The notes under the pieces were generated by a model. The model saw only the letters and a program-made list of their open reading frames with translations, did not search any database and was not told where the DNA came from. The position numbers and the translations under genes were made by a program. Shown here piece after piece: positions 48,373-57,652 of a stretch of DNA of 63,180 nt (within the stretch, counting starts at the first letter, position 1; each line of letters begins with the position of its first letter). The DNA is from Gammaproteobacteria bacterium RIFCSPHIGHO2_12_FULL_41_20 (GTDB lineage: Bacteria; Pseudomonadota; Gammaproteobacteria; DSM-16500): positions 236,687 through 299,866 of the forward strand of contig MGYC01000038.1 in assembly GCA_001801575.1 (NCBI GenBank), written 5' to 3'.

Positions 48373-48927
48373 ATGGCTGAAACTCCATCAACTATGATCC
48401 CATTGGGTACAATCGCGCCTGATTTTCAATTAATTGACACCCGTAATGGCAAACAACTATCACTACATGAAACAAAATCACCTATCGCGACAGTAATTAT
48501 GTTTATCTGTAATCACTGCCCTTATGTGCAATATATTAAACCAAAACTATTGGAAATCGCCAAAAATTATCAAGCAAAAGGCTTGCGGTTTATTGCTATC
48601 AATTCGAATGATGCAGCTAAGTATCCTGCCGATGGACCGGAAGAAATGCGCAAAATTGCAGAACAGTATAATTTTACATTCCCTTACTTATATGATGAAA
48701 CACAAGCGATTGCTAAAGCTTATCAAGCTGCATGTACACCGGATTTATATGTATTTGATCACGATTTAAAATGCGTTTACCGCGGCCGTTTTGATGAAGC
48801 CACGCCTGGCAACCATCGCCCGGTTACTGGCAAAGATTTATGTCATGCTTTAGATTGTGTATTAGCAGGAAAAGTTGTGAATGGGGAACAGATACCGAGC
48901 GTAGGGTGTAATATAAAGTGGAAATAG
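48373..48927 (+). CDS. Thioredoxin-fold (AhpC/TSA-like) protein
   Basis: A 184-residue cytoplasmic protein with a peroxiredoxin/TlpA-like thioredoxin fold: GTIAPDFQLIDTRNGK, the redox motif CNHCPYV (Cys46, Cys49) and the cis-proline loop ACTPDLYVFD. The CNHCP active site is typical of a widespread family of small thioredoxin-like reductases of unknown substrate. It has no signal peptide. It is divergent from fadL and convergent with fadJ. Confidence 0.9.
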   Translation: MAETPSTMIPLGTIAPDFQLIDTRNGKQLSLHETKSPIATVIMFICNHCPYVQYIKPKLLEIAKNYQAKGLRFIAINSNDAAKYPADGPEEMRKIAEQYNFTFPYLYDETQAIAKAYQAACTPDLYVFDHDLKCVYRGRFDEATPGNHRPVTGKDLCHALDCVLAGKVVNGEQIPSVGCNIKWK

Positions 48928-48965
48928 CAAACGTACCCCCTCACCCGCCGCGCAAAGAACGCGCG

Positions 48966-48993
48966 TCGTCTCTCCCGATATCGGGAGAGACGA
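48966..48993. terminator. 28-bp perfect palindrome between convergent genes
   Basis: TCGTCTCTCCCGAT directly followed by its reverse complement, without loop, at 48966-48993; upstream lies a CCCTCACCC-type repeat (48939-48962). A T-run occurs about 15 bases later. It lies between the thioredoxin-like gene and fadJ and may end both transcripts. The CCCTCACCC prefix relates it to the hairpin at 38637. Confidence 0.6.
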
Positions 48994-49046
48994 TCAGCTT
49001 GGTGGATGCTTTTTTAATTATTAAGATAATGAGAATGATTAGGGTG

Positions 49047-51089
49047 TTAAACTACCTCCTCCCAAGCAACGGGTGGTGTTACTTTATCGCCGCGCTGTTC
49101 TTGTTGCTTAACAAACTGCTGATATAACTCGTGTATCCCTTGAGTTTTTGCATAATGAATAGGCCCACCACGGAAAGGTGCAAAGCCTGTACCAAAAATC
49201 ATTCCCGCATCCAGCAAGTCTGCATCAGCCACCACCCCTTCGCGCAAACAAGCAAAAGACTCATTTAACATGCATAACACTAACCGCTCAGAAATTTCCT
49301 CTAATGGCTTAGTGGATGTTGCTTCTTTTTCCTTAATCTTCTTACCTTTTTTGTCATATTGATAAAATCCTTCTCCACTCTTTTTTCCCAATTTCTTTTG
49401 CTCCACCATGGCAAGCAATTTTTCAGGAACAGGAGTATGGAAATAATTGCTAAAATACTTAGCCACCGATAAACAGACATCTAAGCCAACATAATCAGCC
49501 AACGTAATTGGACCCATAGGCATACCAAATTCAACCATTGCCTTATCAATCACTGGTGCAGGCACCCCTTCTTCATAGAGTGCCATGGCTTCCATGAGAT
49601 AAGGCATAAGAATACGGTTAACAAGAAACCCAGGACTACTTTTTACAGGTAAAGGTAGACGATCTATCTTACGTACAAAAACCGCCGCCTTCTCTACTAC
49701 TTGCTGATCCGTTTTTTGGCCTTGCACCACTTCTACTAATGGCATTTTGGCCACTGGGTTAAAGAAATGAATGCCAACTAGCCTTTGCGGGGCTTGCAAC
49801 ACCACATTGATCTCATCCAAAGGGATACTGGAAGTATTAGTGGCTAATATTGCCGTTGGCTTGGCCTGTGACTCAAGACTCTTGAATATAGATTGCTTTA
49901 TCTTAAGATCTTCAACTACCGCTTCAATAATTACATCGGCTCTACGTATTCCATCCCCATGCAAATCTGGAACCAGCCTGTCCATCGCTTGACGAACCAG
50001 ATAAGCTTCTTTTAGCTTTTCTTTAAATAAAGCATGGGCGCGTTGCATAGCTGGAGCAATAAAGCGCGGTTGTAAATCTTGTAGCGTCACCGTAAATCCA
50101 CGCAAAGCACACCATGCAGCAATATCCCCGCCCATTGTTCCACCCCCAACCACATGCACGTGGCGCGGATTAAACTGCACCTCCTTCGCTAACCCTTTGA
50201 GTCGTTCTTGTAAAAAAAAGATACGCACTAAGTTTTGTGCGGTGTCACTAAAAAACAATCGCCCACAACTCGCCGCTTCTCTATCCATGGCTACCTGTCC
50301 ATCTACACCATAACGCTCCCAATTATCCAACAAAGCATAAGGAGCGGGATAATGTGCTGGATCTGCTTTAGCACGCAGTTTTTTACGAATCCATGGCGCT
50401 AATAACATGCGCGCTGGTTGTTTATTTGTTAGTTGTTGCCACCAAGCGGCTTGATGGGGTGCAGGAGGCTGCAACACATAATGTTTCGCTGCGTAAATTA
50501 AATGCCGCTTAGGCACAGCCGCATCCACAAATCCTAATTTCGCTGCTGCTTTGGCACTCACAGTATGTCCAGAAAGTATCATATTTAATGCTTGTGGTGC
50601 GCCAATGAGTTTAGGTAAACGAATCGATCCACCCCACCCTGGATGAATCCCTACCTTAATCTCTGGTAATCCAAGGCGCGTCTTTGCACCATCTTCAGCA
50701 ACGCGATACCGACAAGCTAATGCAAACTCTAAACCACCACCTAAACAAAATCCCTCTATCATAGCTACCGTTGGTATTTTTAATGCAGCCACTTGATCAA
50801 AAATATGTTGACCACGCTTCACTAGTTCCGTAGCTTGGGCAATATCTTTAAATTGACTAAACTGGGAAATATCTGCACCAGCAATAAAACCTTGTTTCTT
50901 AGCAGATGCCACAATCACACCTTTATACTCGTGCGCACTAGCTAACCATGTAACAATTTGCGATAATTCTTCCATAACAGCACGATCGAATGTATTCACT
51001 GTTGCATTTTTTTTATCAAAATACAGCCATAATACTTGATCACTATCTGCCTCTAAGCGCCAATGCTGATAAGTTGGGATTGCGCTCAT
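49047..51089 (-). CDS. fadJ: 3-hydroxyacyl-CoA dehydrogenase / enoyl-CoA hydratase
   Basis: The alpha subunit of the beta-oxidation complex. The 680-residue protein has an N-terminal crotonase domain (about 1-190; IAGADISQF, EGFCLGGGLEFALACRYRVA, LGLPEIKVGIHPGWGGS) and a C-terminal NAD-dependent dehydrogenase (VVGGGTMGGDIAAW near 315, HFFNPVAKMPLVEVV near 445). It overlaps fadI by 4 bp with GGAGGG before its ATG. Pairing with a 440-residue thiolase (FadI type) favours FadJ over FadB. Confidence 0.93.
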   Translation of the reverse strand: MSAIPTYQHWRLEADSDQVLWLYFDKKNATVNTFDRAVMEELSQIVTWLASAHEYKGVIVASAKKQGFIAGADISQFSQFKDIAQATELVKRGQHIFDQVAALKIPTVAMIEGFCLGGGLEFALACRYRVAEDGAKTRLGLPEIKVGIHPGWGGSIRLPKLIGAPQALNMILSGHTVSAKAAAKLGFVDAAVPKRHLIYAAKHYVLQPPAPHQAAWWQQLTNKQPARMLLAPWIRKKLRAKADPAHYPAPYALLDNWERYGVDGQVAMDREAASCGRLFFSDTAQNLVRIFFLQERLKGLAKEVQFNPRHVHVVGGGTMGGDIAAWCALRGFTVTLQDLQPRFIAPAMQRAHALFKEKLKEAYLVRQAMDRLVPDLHGDGIRRADVIIEAVVEDLKIKQSIFKSLESQAKPTAILATNTSSIPLDEINVVLQAPQRLVGIHFFNPVAKMPLVEVVQGQKTDQQVVEKAAVFVRKIDRLPLPVKSSPGFLVNRILMPYLMEAMALYEEGVPAPVIDKAMVEFGMPMGPITLADYVGLDVCLSVAKYFSNYFHTPVPEKLLAMVEQKKLGKKSGEGFYQYDKKGKKIKEKEATSTKPLEEISERLVLCMLNESFACLREGVVADADLLDAGMIFGTGFAPFRGGPIHYAKTQGIHELYQQFVKQQEQRGDKVTPPVAWEEVV

Positions 51090-52408
51090 ACACTTCCCTC
51101 CATATTTTCAAGTAACATTGCTCCACCTTGTCCACCACCGATACAAATTGTCGCTACACCCCGTTTCGCATGCTGGCGTTTTAATATATGCATTAAATGC
51201 AACACAATACGCGCACCGCTAGCTCCTACTGGGTGCCCTAATGCAACTGCACCCCCATCCACATTTAATTTAGACCTATCTAACCTGCCTAATGGTTGTG
51301 GTAACCCTAACTGTTCACGACAATATTCTGCGTTATCCCATGCAGCTAAACAGCCTAACACTTGCGCTGCAAATGCCTCATTAATTTCCCAGAAGTCGAT
51401 ATCATCCATGTGTAAATGCTGGCGCTGCAACAATTGCGCGGTAGCGCGTACTGGCCCTAACCCCATTTCCGCTGGATCTACACCGGCCCACTCCACATCA
51501 ACTATGCGCGCTAATGCTGATAAATGATATTTCTTAATTGCTTCCTCACTGGCCAATAATAATAATGCCGCACCGTCTGTCACTTGTGAGCTATTACCGG
51601 CTGTCACACTACCAAATTTTCTATCAAAAAAGGGTTTTAACGTAGCTAGCTTTTCCAAAGACGTATCGCGCCTTACTCCATCATCTATCTCTGCCACTTG
51701 GCCTTGCGGAGAAAACAAGGGTACTACTTCTTCAAAATAATGATTATCTTGAGCAGCCGCAACACGTTGATGGCTTTCCAATGCAAATTGATCCATTTCT
51801 TCGCGTGAAAGATGGAATCGATAAGCCACATTTTCAGCAGTTTGCCCCATCGATAAATTTACCAAAGGGTCACTCAACCCTTTTAACAATGCAATCACTG
51901 GCACTAAAAAGTTAGGTCGAAATTGCATCCATTGCTTCACCTTCATGCCCAATGTTTTTGCACCCCACAACCCAGCTAACCAATTCACCATATGGTGATT
52001 AAATAACAAAGGTGCGCGACTCATCGCTTCCGTACCGCCTGCTAGCACCAACTCATGGCGACCCATAGCAATATCTTTTACCGCACTATCTAAAGCCTGC
52101 ATACCTGAGGCACAATTACGCTGCACTGTCCACGCTGGCATGGTTTTACTACAACCTAAACGCAGAGCAATGACTCTAGCTATATTCGCTTCATCGGCAT
52201 TAGGCATCACACAGCCTATTACCACCTCTCCCAAATCATTCGGCGAAAATGGCTGACGCAGCAATAAAGATTGACCAACGCTGACAGCAAGATCAGCGGC
52301 AGAAAAAGTGCCTGGCTTACCCTTCGCCTTCAAGAATGGTGTACGGGCCCCATCTACAATATACACATCACGTCGCATCGCTTTCATCGCTTCCATCATT
52401 ACCCCCAT
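51086..52408 (-). CDS. fadI: Acetyl-CoA acyltransferase (thiolase)
   Basis: The thiolase of beta-oxidation, cleaving 3-ketoacyl-CoA. The protein (up to 440 residues; several in-frame ATGs within the first 11 codons, and RRDVYIVDGARTPF as the conserved N-terminus) has the acyl-enzyme cysteine in VQRNCASGMQALDSA, the histidine in GGAVALGHPVGASG and the second cysteine in ATICIGGGQGG. Its length matches FadI and not FadA (387). It lies 16 bp downstream of fadE and overlaps fadJ. Confidence 0.93.
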   Translation of the reverse strand: MGVMMEAMKAMRRDVYIVDGARTPFLKAKGKPGTFSAADLAVSVGQSLLLRQPFSPNDLGEVVIGCVMPNADEANIARVIALRLGCSKTMPAWTVQRNCASGMQALDSAVKDIAMGRHELVLAGGTEAMSRAPLLFNHHMVNWLAGLWGAKTLGMKVKQWMQFRPNFLVPVIALLKGLSDPLVNLSMGQTAENVAYRFHLSREEMDQFALESHQRVAAAQDNHYFEEVVPLFSPQGQVAEIDDGVRRDTSLEKLATLKPFFDRKFGSVTAGNSSQVTDGAALLLLASEEAIKKYHLSALARIVDVEWAGVDPAEMGLGPVRATAQLLQRQHLHMDDIDFWEINEAFAAQVLGCLAAWDNAEYCREQLGLPQPLGRLDRSKLNVDGGAVALGHPVGASGARIVLHLMHILKRQHAKRGVATICIGGGQGGAMLLENMEGSV

Positions 52409-52424
52409 CTCTGTATAAATTTAA

Positions 52425-54851
52425 TTACGCTACTACCTTATCTAAATTAAAAGAGAATTCATTAACCTTAATGATTTCCTTGCGTAGCTTTTCAAAGTCA
52501 GCAACGGATTGCGCCTCTCGCTCTGACAATATGTCTGCATGTATGGCGGCTTGTAAACGTTCATCCAAGTGTCCATAGCGAGGCACAACACCATGCCGTA
52601 TTGCTGCTTGTAACTTTTTCCACAAAGGATCAATATCAGCAACTTGTGTTAATCCTACTTCGAGTAGTGAAGTCAATTCATCCTCATTTTTCCCCACATA
52701 ACAATAACGCGTTAGTCGCTCACGCAATGAAGAAGGCGCCAGCATGGTTTTTACTATTTTCCTATATAATTTATCATTAGGTTTATGATAAGCACGACCA
52801 TAGGGGAAAATAACCCAGTGCAGTATCTTTCCTAACCAGCGAATAGGGAAATTATCTAGTAACTCATCGCAAGCTACTTGGATTTTATATAAGCAGTATT
52901 GAATGCCCCAGCGTACATAATCCTTATCATCCCCCTCTCCTTGATCGTGATAATATTTTAATATTGTCGATGCTAAATAAAGCTGGCTTAAGATATCGCC
53001 TAAACGCGCAGAAATACGTTCTTTACGTTTCAAATTCCCGCCTAATAACATTAAGCTCACATCAGCTAACAAGGATAGTGCCGTACTCATTCGCGTTAAT
53101 TGCCGATAATAAGCAGCAAATTCGTGGGGAACCGCTAACATACCCCATCCTCCAGTAATACCATACCAGAAGCTACGCGCTAAATTACTCAGTGAATAAC
53201 TAACATGCGTCAATAATAATTTATCTAGTTTATTATTTGCATCTGCCGTCAGCGGTGCGGAAAGTAACTCTACTTCCTCGAGTAGATAAGGATGACAGCG
53301 GATAGCACCCTGGCCAAAAATAATTAGATTGCGCGTTAGAATATTTGCACCTTCTACCGTAATACTAATCGGCATAGACATGTGGGCCGTGGCTAAAAAA
53401 TTTCGCGGGCCAACTTGAATCATATGCCCACCATGCACATCCATTGCGCTCTCAACAATTTGCCGTGACATTTCTGTCATATGATATTTTGCAATAGCCG
53501 AAGGAATTGAAGGCTTAATCTTTTGGTCCACAGCACCCGCTGTCATCCGCCGACATGCCTCCATCAGATACATCTTGCCAGCAATATTGCCCAGACTCTC
53601 TTCCACCCCTTCAAAATAAGCAATAGGCAAGTTAAACTGTTTACGAATACGTGCATAAGCGCCAGTAAATCGATAAGCTACATTGCCACAGGCTGTCGAC
53701 AGTGCCGGCAAAGAAATAGAGCGCCCAATTGACAAACATTCCATTAACATATGCCAACCTTGTCCTGCCATCGCTGGTCCACCAATAATCCAATCCAGTG
53801 GGACAAACACATCTTTGCCACGCGTAGGGCCATTTAAAAATGCTAAATGCAAGGGTAAATGGCGGGTACCAATTTCTACTCCCGGATGTGCAGTGGGAAG
53901 CAAACATAATGTAATGCCCAGATCTTCTTTTTGCCCCAATAAATGCTCAGGATCATATAAACGAAATGCCAAACCCAAAAGCGTCGCTATTGGCGCTAAG
54001 GTAATATAACGTTTATCCCAAGTTAAACGCATGCCTATCACTTCTTTGCCTTCATACATACCGCGACAAATTATTCCGGTATCAGGAATAGCACCTGCAT
54101 CACTACCAGCTTCAGGAGCAGTCAGCGCAAAGCAAGGCATTTCTTCGCCTTTCGCTAATCGTGGCAAATAATAATTCTTTTGTTCTGCTGTACCATAATG
54201 CAACAATAGCTCAGCGGGCCCGAGTGAATTAGGTACCATGGTATTCACTGCAGCGCTAATACTACGTGTAGCAATCTTCACAATCACCGTCGAATGTGCT
54301 AAAGCTGAAAACCCACGACCACCGTATTCTTTAGGAATAGCCATACCAAAAAAACCTTCCTTTTTAAGATACGACCATACCTGCGCGGGTAAATCATGTT
54401 GTTGCATGATTTCCCAATCATTCAACATACCGCACAATGTCTCCACTTGATTATCTAAAAAGTGTTGCTCCTCATCTGATAAAGCAGGACGTGGCATACT
54501 TAATAATTTTTTCCAAGAAGGTGATCCACAAAATAATTCTTTTTCCCACCACACATTCCCAGCCTGAATTGCTTCACGCTCTGTATCGCTAATAGTAGGC
54601 ATGCGCCGCTGCAAAATTTTAACAAGCGGCTGAATAATATGTTGTTGGCGGTATGCATGTAAATTTGCAAACAGCGCTGCGGCAAGATAAATCACCCAAA
54701 GCGGTATCAAGACAAAAAGGCTCAGATCATGGAGCACCGTAAGCGCCAATAGCACGACTGCTAATGCTACTGTCCACACGATGGTTTTGACTCGAAAAGC
54801 GGCGAGCGCGCCTGTTATGAGGAGAAAAACAACAAACTCTAGCGCAGCCAT
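52425..54851 (-). CDS. fadE: Membrane-associated acyl-CoA dehydrogenase FadE
   Basis: FadE catalyses the first beta-oxidation step. The 808-residue protein (E. coli FadE 814) has two or three N-terminal membrane helices (about 5-65), an acyl-CoA dehydrogenase core with ALTAPEAGSDAGAIPDTG, RNLIIFGQGAIRCHPYLLEE, and the large C-terminal extension typical of FadE. AAGGAG precedes the ATG. It is the first gene of the fadE-fadI-fadJ operon. The 216 bp to the divergent ABC transporter must hold both promoters; I could not identify a FadR-type operator. Confidence 0.94.
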   Translation of the reverse strand: MAALEFVVFLLITGALAAFRVKTIVWTVALAVVLLALTVLHDLSLFVLIPLWVIYLAAALFANLHAYRQQHIIQPLVKILQRRMPTISDTEREAIQAGNVWWEKELFCGSPSWKKLLSMPRPALSDEEQHFLDNQVETLCGMLNDWEIMQQHDLPAQVWSYLKKEGFFGMAIPKEYGGRGFSALAHSTVIVKIATRSISAAVNTMVPNSLGPAELLLHYGTAEQKNYYLPRLAKGEEMPCFALTAPEAGSDAGAIPDTGIICRGMYEGKEVIGMRLTWDKRYITLAPIATLLGLAFRLYDPEHLLGQKEDLGITLCLLPTAHPGVEIGTRHLPLHLAFLNGPTRGKDVFVPLDWIIGGPAMAGQGWHMLMECLSIGRSISLPALSTACGNVAYRFTGAYARIRKQFNLPIAYFEGVEESLGNIAGKMYLMEACRRMTAGAVDQKIKPSIPSAIAKYHMTEMSRQIVESAMDVHGGHMIQVGPRNFLATAHMSMPISITVEGANILTRNLIIFGQGAIRCHPYLLEEVELLSAPLTADANNKLDKLLLTHVSYSLSNLARSFWYGITGGWGMLAVPHEFAAYYRQLTRMSTALSLLADVSLMLLGGNLKRKERISARLGDILSQLYLASTILKYYHDQGEGDDKDYVRWGIQYCLYKIQVACDELLDNFPIRWLGKILHWVIFPYGRAYHKPNDKLYRKIVKTMLAPSSLRERLTRYCYVGKNEDELTSLLEVGLTQVADIDPLWKKLQAAIRHGVVPRYGHLDERLQAAIHADILSEREAQSVADFEKLRKEIIKVNEFSFNLDKVVA

Positions 54852-55067
54852 GCTAACTCCTTATCCGTATTTTAAGTGCCCAGAAGTATAGCATTTTACT
54901 TGAAGAAAGATAGTAGGTTTTTCTTGAAATAGATAGCAACCCACGCTACAATGTTCTCTCTTTCCTTCAGCCTATACAGGTGCAACAATGAAAACGCTTG
55001 GCTAATTATCGTGCTCGCAGAAATAATCATGCGATTTCTTTATTAACGATTTTACCAGGTGTTTTAT

Positions 55068-56843
55068 ATGAGCTTACCCACAACTACGTTTCATTTTATT
55101 TTATACTTCGCTAAACAACAATGGATCAAATTTACCGCGCTTATCTTATCGTTTGTAATATGGGCGATCAGCGATGCTTTTTTTCCTTACTTCCTTAAAC
55201 AAATAGTCAACACTATACAATACTATCATGGTGAAAGAGCCGGTATTTACGCTGCCATCAGCGGTGTACTGTTATTACTTGTGTTATTTTGGGTAGTAGC
55301 TGAAATCGTTATGCGCTTGCAAGGTGTTCTGCAAATTTATACTTTTCCACGATTCCGCGCCAACATTCGAGAAACGGTATTTAACTATACTCTCTCTCAT
55401 TCGCATGAATATTTCTCTAGTCACTTTTCTGGCAACATCGCAAAAAAGCTGGCTGACTTAGCCATCAGCTGTCAAGCTATTATTGAAATTATTTGTTTAC
55501 AATTCATGACAGCCGGCACCGGCGCAATCATTGTGTTAGTCATGATGTGGCTAGTTAACCCGCTATTTGCAGCTATCTTAGCAATATGGTTATGCCTACA
55601 CGTGGGGTTGATTACCTTGTTCTTTCGCTACGGAAATCATCTATCTGAAATCCACTCCAACGCAGTCTCATTACTAAGTGGCAAAGTTGTTGACACGTTC
55701 ACCAATATGTTCACTGTGCGCTCGTTTGCCCGCAATCGTTATGAAGCGCAATACTTAAGACACTTTCAAGACGATGAAATCAACAAAGCAAAAAAAGCCA
55801 TGTGGGTCGTAGAAGTCATGCGTGTAGGGTTAGGATTAAGCGGCTTATTTTTAGTATTTAGTATGGTATTTAGTTTGCTATATGGTTGGGTGCATCACTG
55901 GGTCACTTTAGGAGATTTTACGCAAATCTTAATGCAATCATTTTGGTTGCTCGGCTGGTTATGGTATATCAGTTTTCAAATAACCCAATTAGCTCGTGAA
56001 ATGGGTACAGTAGAAAATGCTTTGAGTTTAATCAAGAAAAGTCACGACTTGGTAGATAAAGCCAGCGCTCACCCGATAGCAGCAAAACAAGGTAAAATTT
56101 GTTTCGATTCCGTTTCTTTTACCTATCAAAAAAATCAACACGTGTTCGAAGATTTAAATATTACCATTGCTGCTGGAGAAAAAGTTGGACTGGTTGGCTT
56201 CTCTGGAGCAGGAAAATCTACCTTTGTGAATCTTATTCTACGCTTCTATGATTTACAATCTGGTCACATTTTCATTGACGATGAAGACATTGCCAATGTA
56301 ACTCAGGATTCATTGCGCCTGCGCATTGCAATGATCCCACAAGATCCATCCTTATTTCATCGCAGCTTAATGGAAAATATTCGCTATGGTCGCTTAGAGG
56401 CCACTGATGCGGAAGTCATATATGCATCGAAATTAGCACATTGCCATGAGTTTATTGAGAAATCATCAGAAGGCTATCAAACCCTCGTGGGTGAACGCGG
56501 CCTGAAATTATCTGGCGGTCAGCGCCAGCGTATTGCCATTGCCCGCGCCATCTTAAAAAATGCTCCCATCTTAATTTTGGATGAGGCTACGTCTTCTCTT
56601 GATTCAATAACAGAAAAAATGATTCAAGAAAGCTTACATCGCTTAATGCAAGGTCGAACTACTTTAGTTGTTGCGCATCGCTTATCAACACTCGCAGATA
56701 TGGATAGAATTTTAGTATTTCATCAGGGTAAAATCATTGAGCAAGGCACAAAGGAAAGTCTATTAAGTTTTAAAGGACATTTTGCTATGCTCTGGAATAT
56801 GCAAACCAACGGCTTCCTGCCAGATGATGGGGAAACACCGTGA
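55068..56843 (+). CDS. ABC exporter (fused membrane and ATPase domains)
   Basis: A 591-residue half-transporter: six membrane helices (about 1-310) and a C-terminal ATPase with Walker A GFSGAGKST (near 377), signature LSGGQRQRIAIARAIL (near 481), Walker B ILILDEATSSLDS and the H-loop VVAHRLS. It functions as a dimer, exporting lipids, peptides or drugs (MsbA-like fold). The sequence resembles uncharacterised multidrug-type exporters of Legionella relatives; I cannot name the substrate. I start at the ATG at 55068 (AGGT upstream) instead of the GTG at 55059. It overlaps gloB by 4 bp. Confidence 0.9.
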   Translation: MSLPTTTFHFILYFAKQQWIKFTALILSFVIWAISDAFFPYFLKQIVNTIQYYHGERAGIYAAISGVLLLLVLFWVVAEIVMRLQGVLQIYTFPRFRANIRETVFNYTLSHSHEYFSSHFSGNIAKKLADLAISCQAIIEIICLQFMTAGTGAIIVLVMMWLVNPLFAAILAIWLCLHVGLITLFFRYGNHLSEIHSNAVSLLSGKVVDTFTNMFTVRSFARNRYEAQYLRHFQDDEINKAKKAMWVVEVMRVGLGLSGLFLVFSMVFSLLYGWVHHWVTLGDFTQILMQSFWLLGWLWYISFQITQLAREMGTVENALSLIKKSHDLVDKASAHPIAAKQGKICFDSVSFTYQKNQHVFEDLNITIAAGEKVGLVGFSGAGKSTFVNLILRFYDLQSGHIFIDDEDIANVTQDSLRLRIAMIPQDPSLFHRSLMENIRYGRLEATDAEVIYASKLAHCHEFIEKSSEGYQTLVGERGLKLSGGQRQRIAIARAILKNAPILILDEATSSLDSITEKMIQESLHRLMQGRTTLVVAHRLSTLADMDRILVFHQGKIIEQGTKESLLSFKGHFAMLWNMQTNGFLPDDGETP

Positions 56844-57613
56844 CAACATTAACCATCATCCCCATTCCCACTTTTAAAGACAACTATGTATGGACTATCA
56901 TTGATCCCACACAACATAAAGCCATACTGGTTGACCCTGGGGATGCTGCTCCCGTATTGCAGTTTCTTAAACAGCATCATCTTGTCCCAGTAAGTATTTT
57001 AATTACGCATCACCACTGGGATCATACCAATGGGATTAAAGACATTGTGGCTTCCTATCCAATCCCTGTATATGGTCCAAACAATACTCTTACAGAAATT
57101 ACCCATCGGGTACAAGAGCCAGATTATATCTATATCGAGCACTTCACTATTTCTCCACAAATTTTTAATATACCCGGCCATACCTTAGATCATGTCGCTT
57201 ACTATATGCCAGATAGGTTATTTTGCGGAGATACGTTATTTGCTGCAGGATGCGGCAGATTATTTGAAGGCTCAGCAGCACAATTGTTTGCTTCGCTGCA
57301 AAAACTCGCGAGTCTTCCTGATGGCACACGCGTTTATTGCGCTCATGAATACACATTAAATAATTTACGTTTTGCACGCACCATTGAACCTAACAATCCA
57401 GCTATTACTACACGGTTGCAACATGCTCAACGTTTGCGCGATAAAAATCAGCCAACGCTCCCCAGCACACTCCGTGAAGAAAAAGCAACGAATCCCTTTC
57501 TACGCTGCCATTGTCCAGAAGTAAAAATCGCTGTGGAGCAATACGCAGAAATGGCACTCTCCTCCTCTTTAGAGGTGTTTTCTTGGTTACGCAAATGGAA
57601 AGATCATTTTTAG
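56840..57613 (+). CDS. gloB: Hydroxyacylglutathione hydrolase (glyoxalase II)
   Basis: GloB hydrolyses S-lactoylglutathione, the second step of methylglyoxal detoxification. The 257-residue protein has the metallo-beta-lactamase metal motif THHHWDHTNG (56-65), DPGDAAPVL, the PGHTLDHVAYY motif, FCGDTLFAAGCGR and the C-terminal HxxL substrate loop region CAHEYTLNNLRFA. The start is a GTG overlapping the ABC gene stop (GTGA). Confidence 0.95.
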   Translation: MTTLTIIPIPTFKDNYVWTIIDPTQHKAILVDPGDAAPVLQFLKQHHLVPVSILITHHHWDHTNGIKDIVASYPIPVYGPNNTLTEITHRVQEPDYIYIEHFTISPQIFNIPGHTLDHVAYYMPDRLFCGDTLFAAGCGRLFEGSAAQLFASLQKLASLPDGTRVYCAHEYTLNNLRFARTIEPNNPAITTRLQHAQRLRDKNQPTLPSTLREEKATNPFLRCHCPEVKIAVEQYAEMALSSSLEVFSWLRKWKDHF

Positions 57614-57652
57614 GTATCATTAATTGATTGCAAGCTACCTTATGGGTTATTT

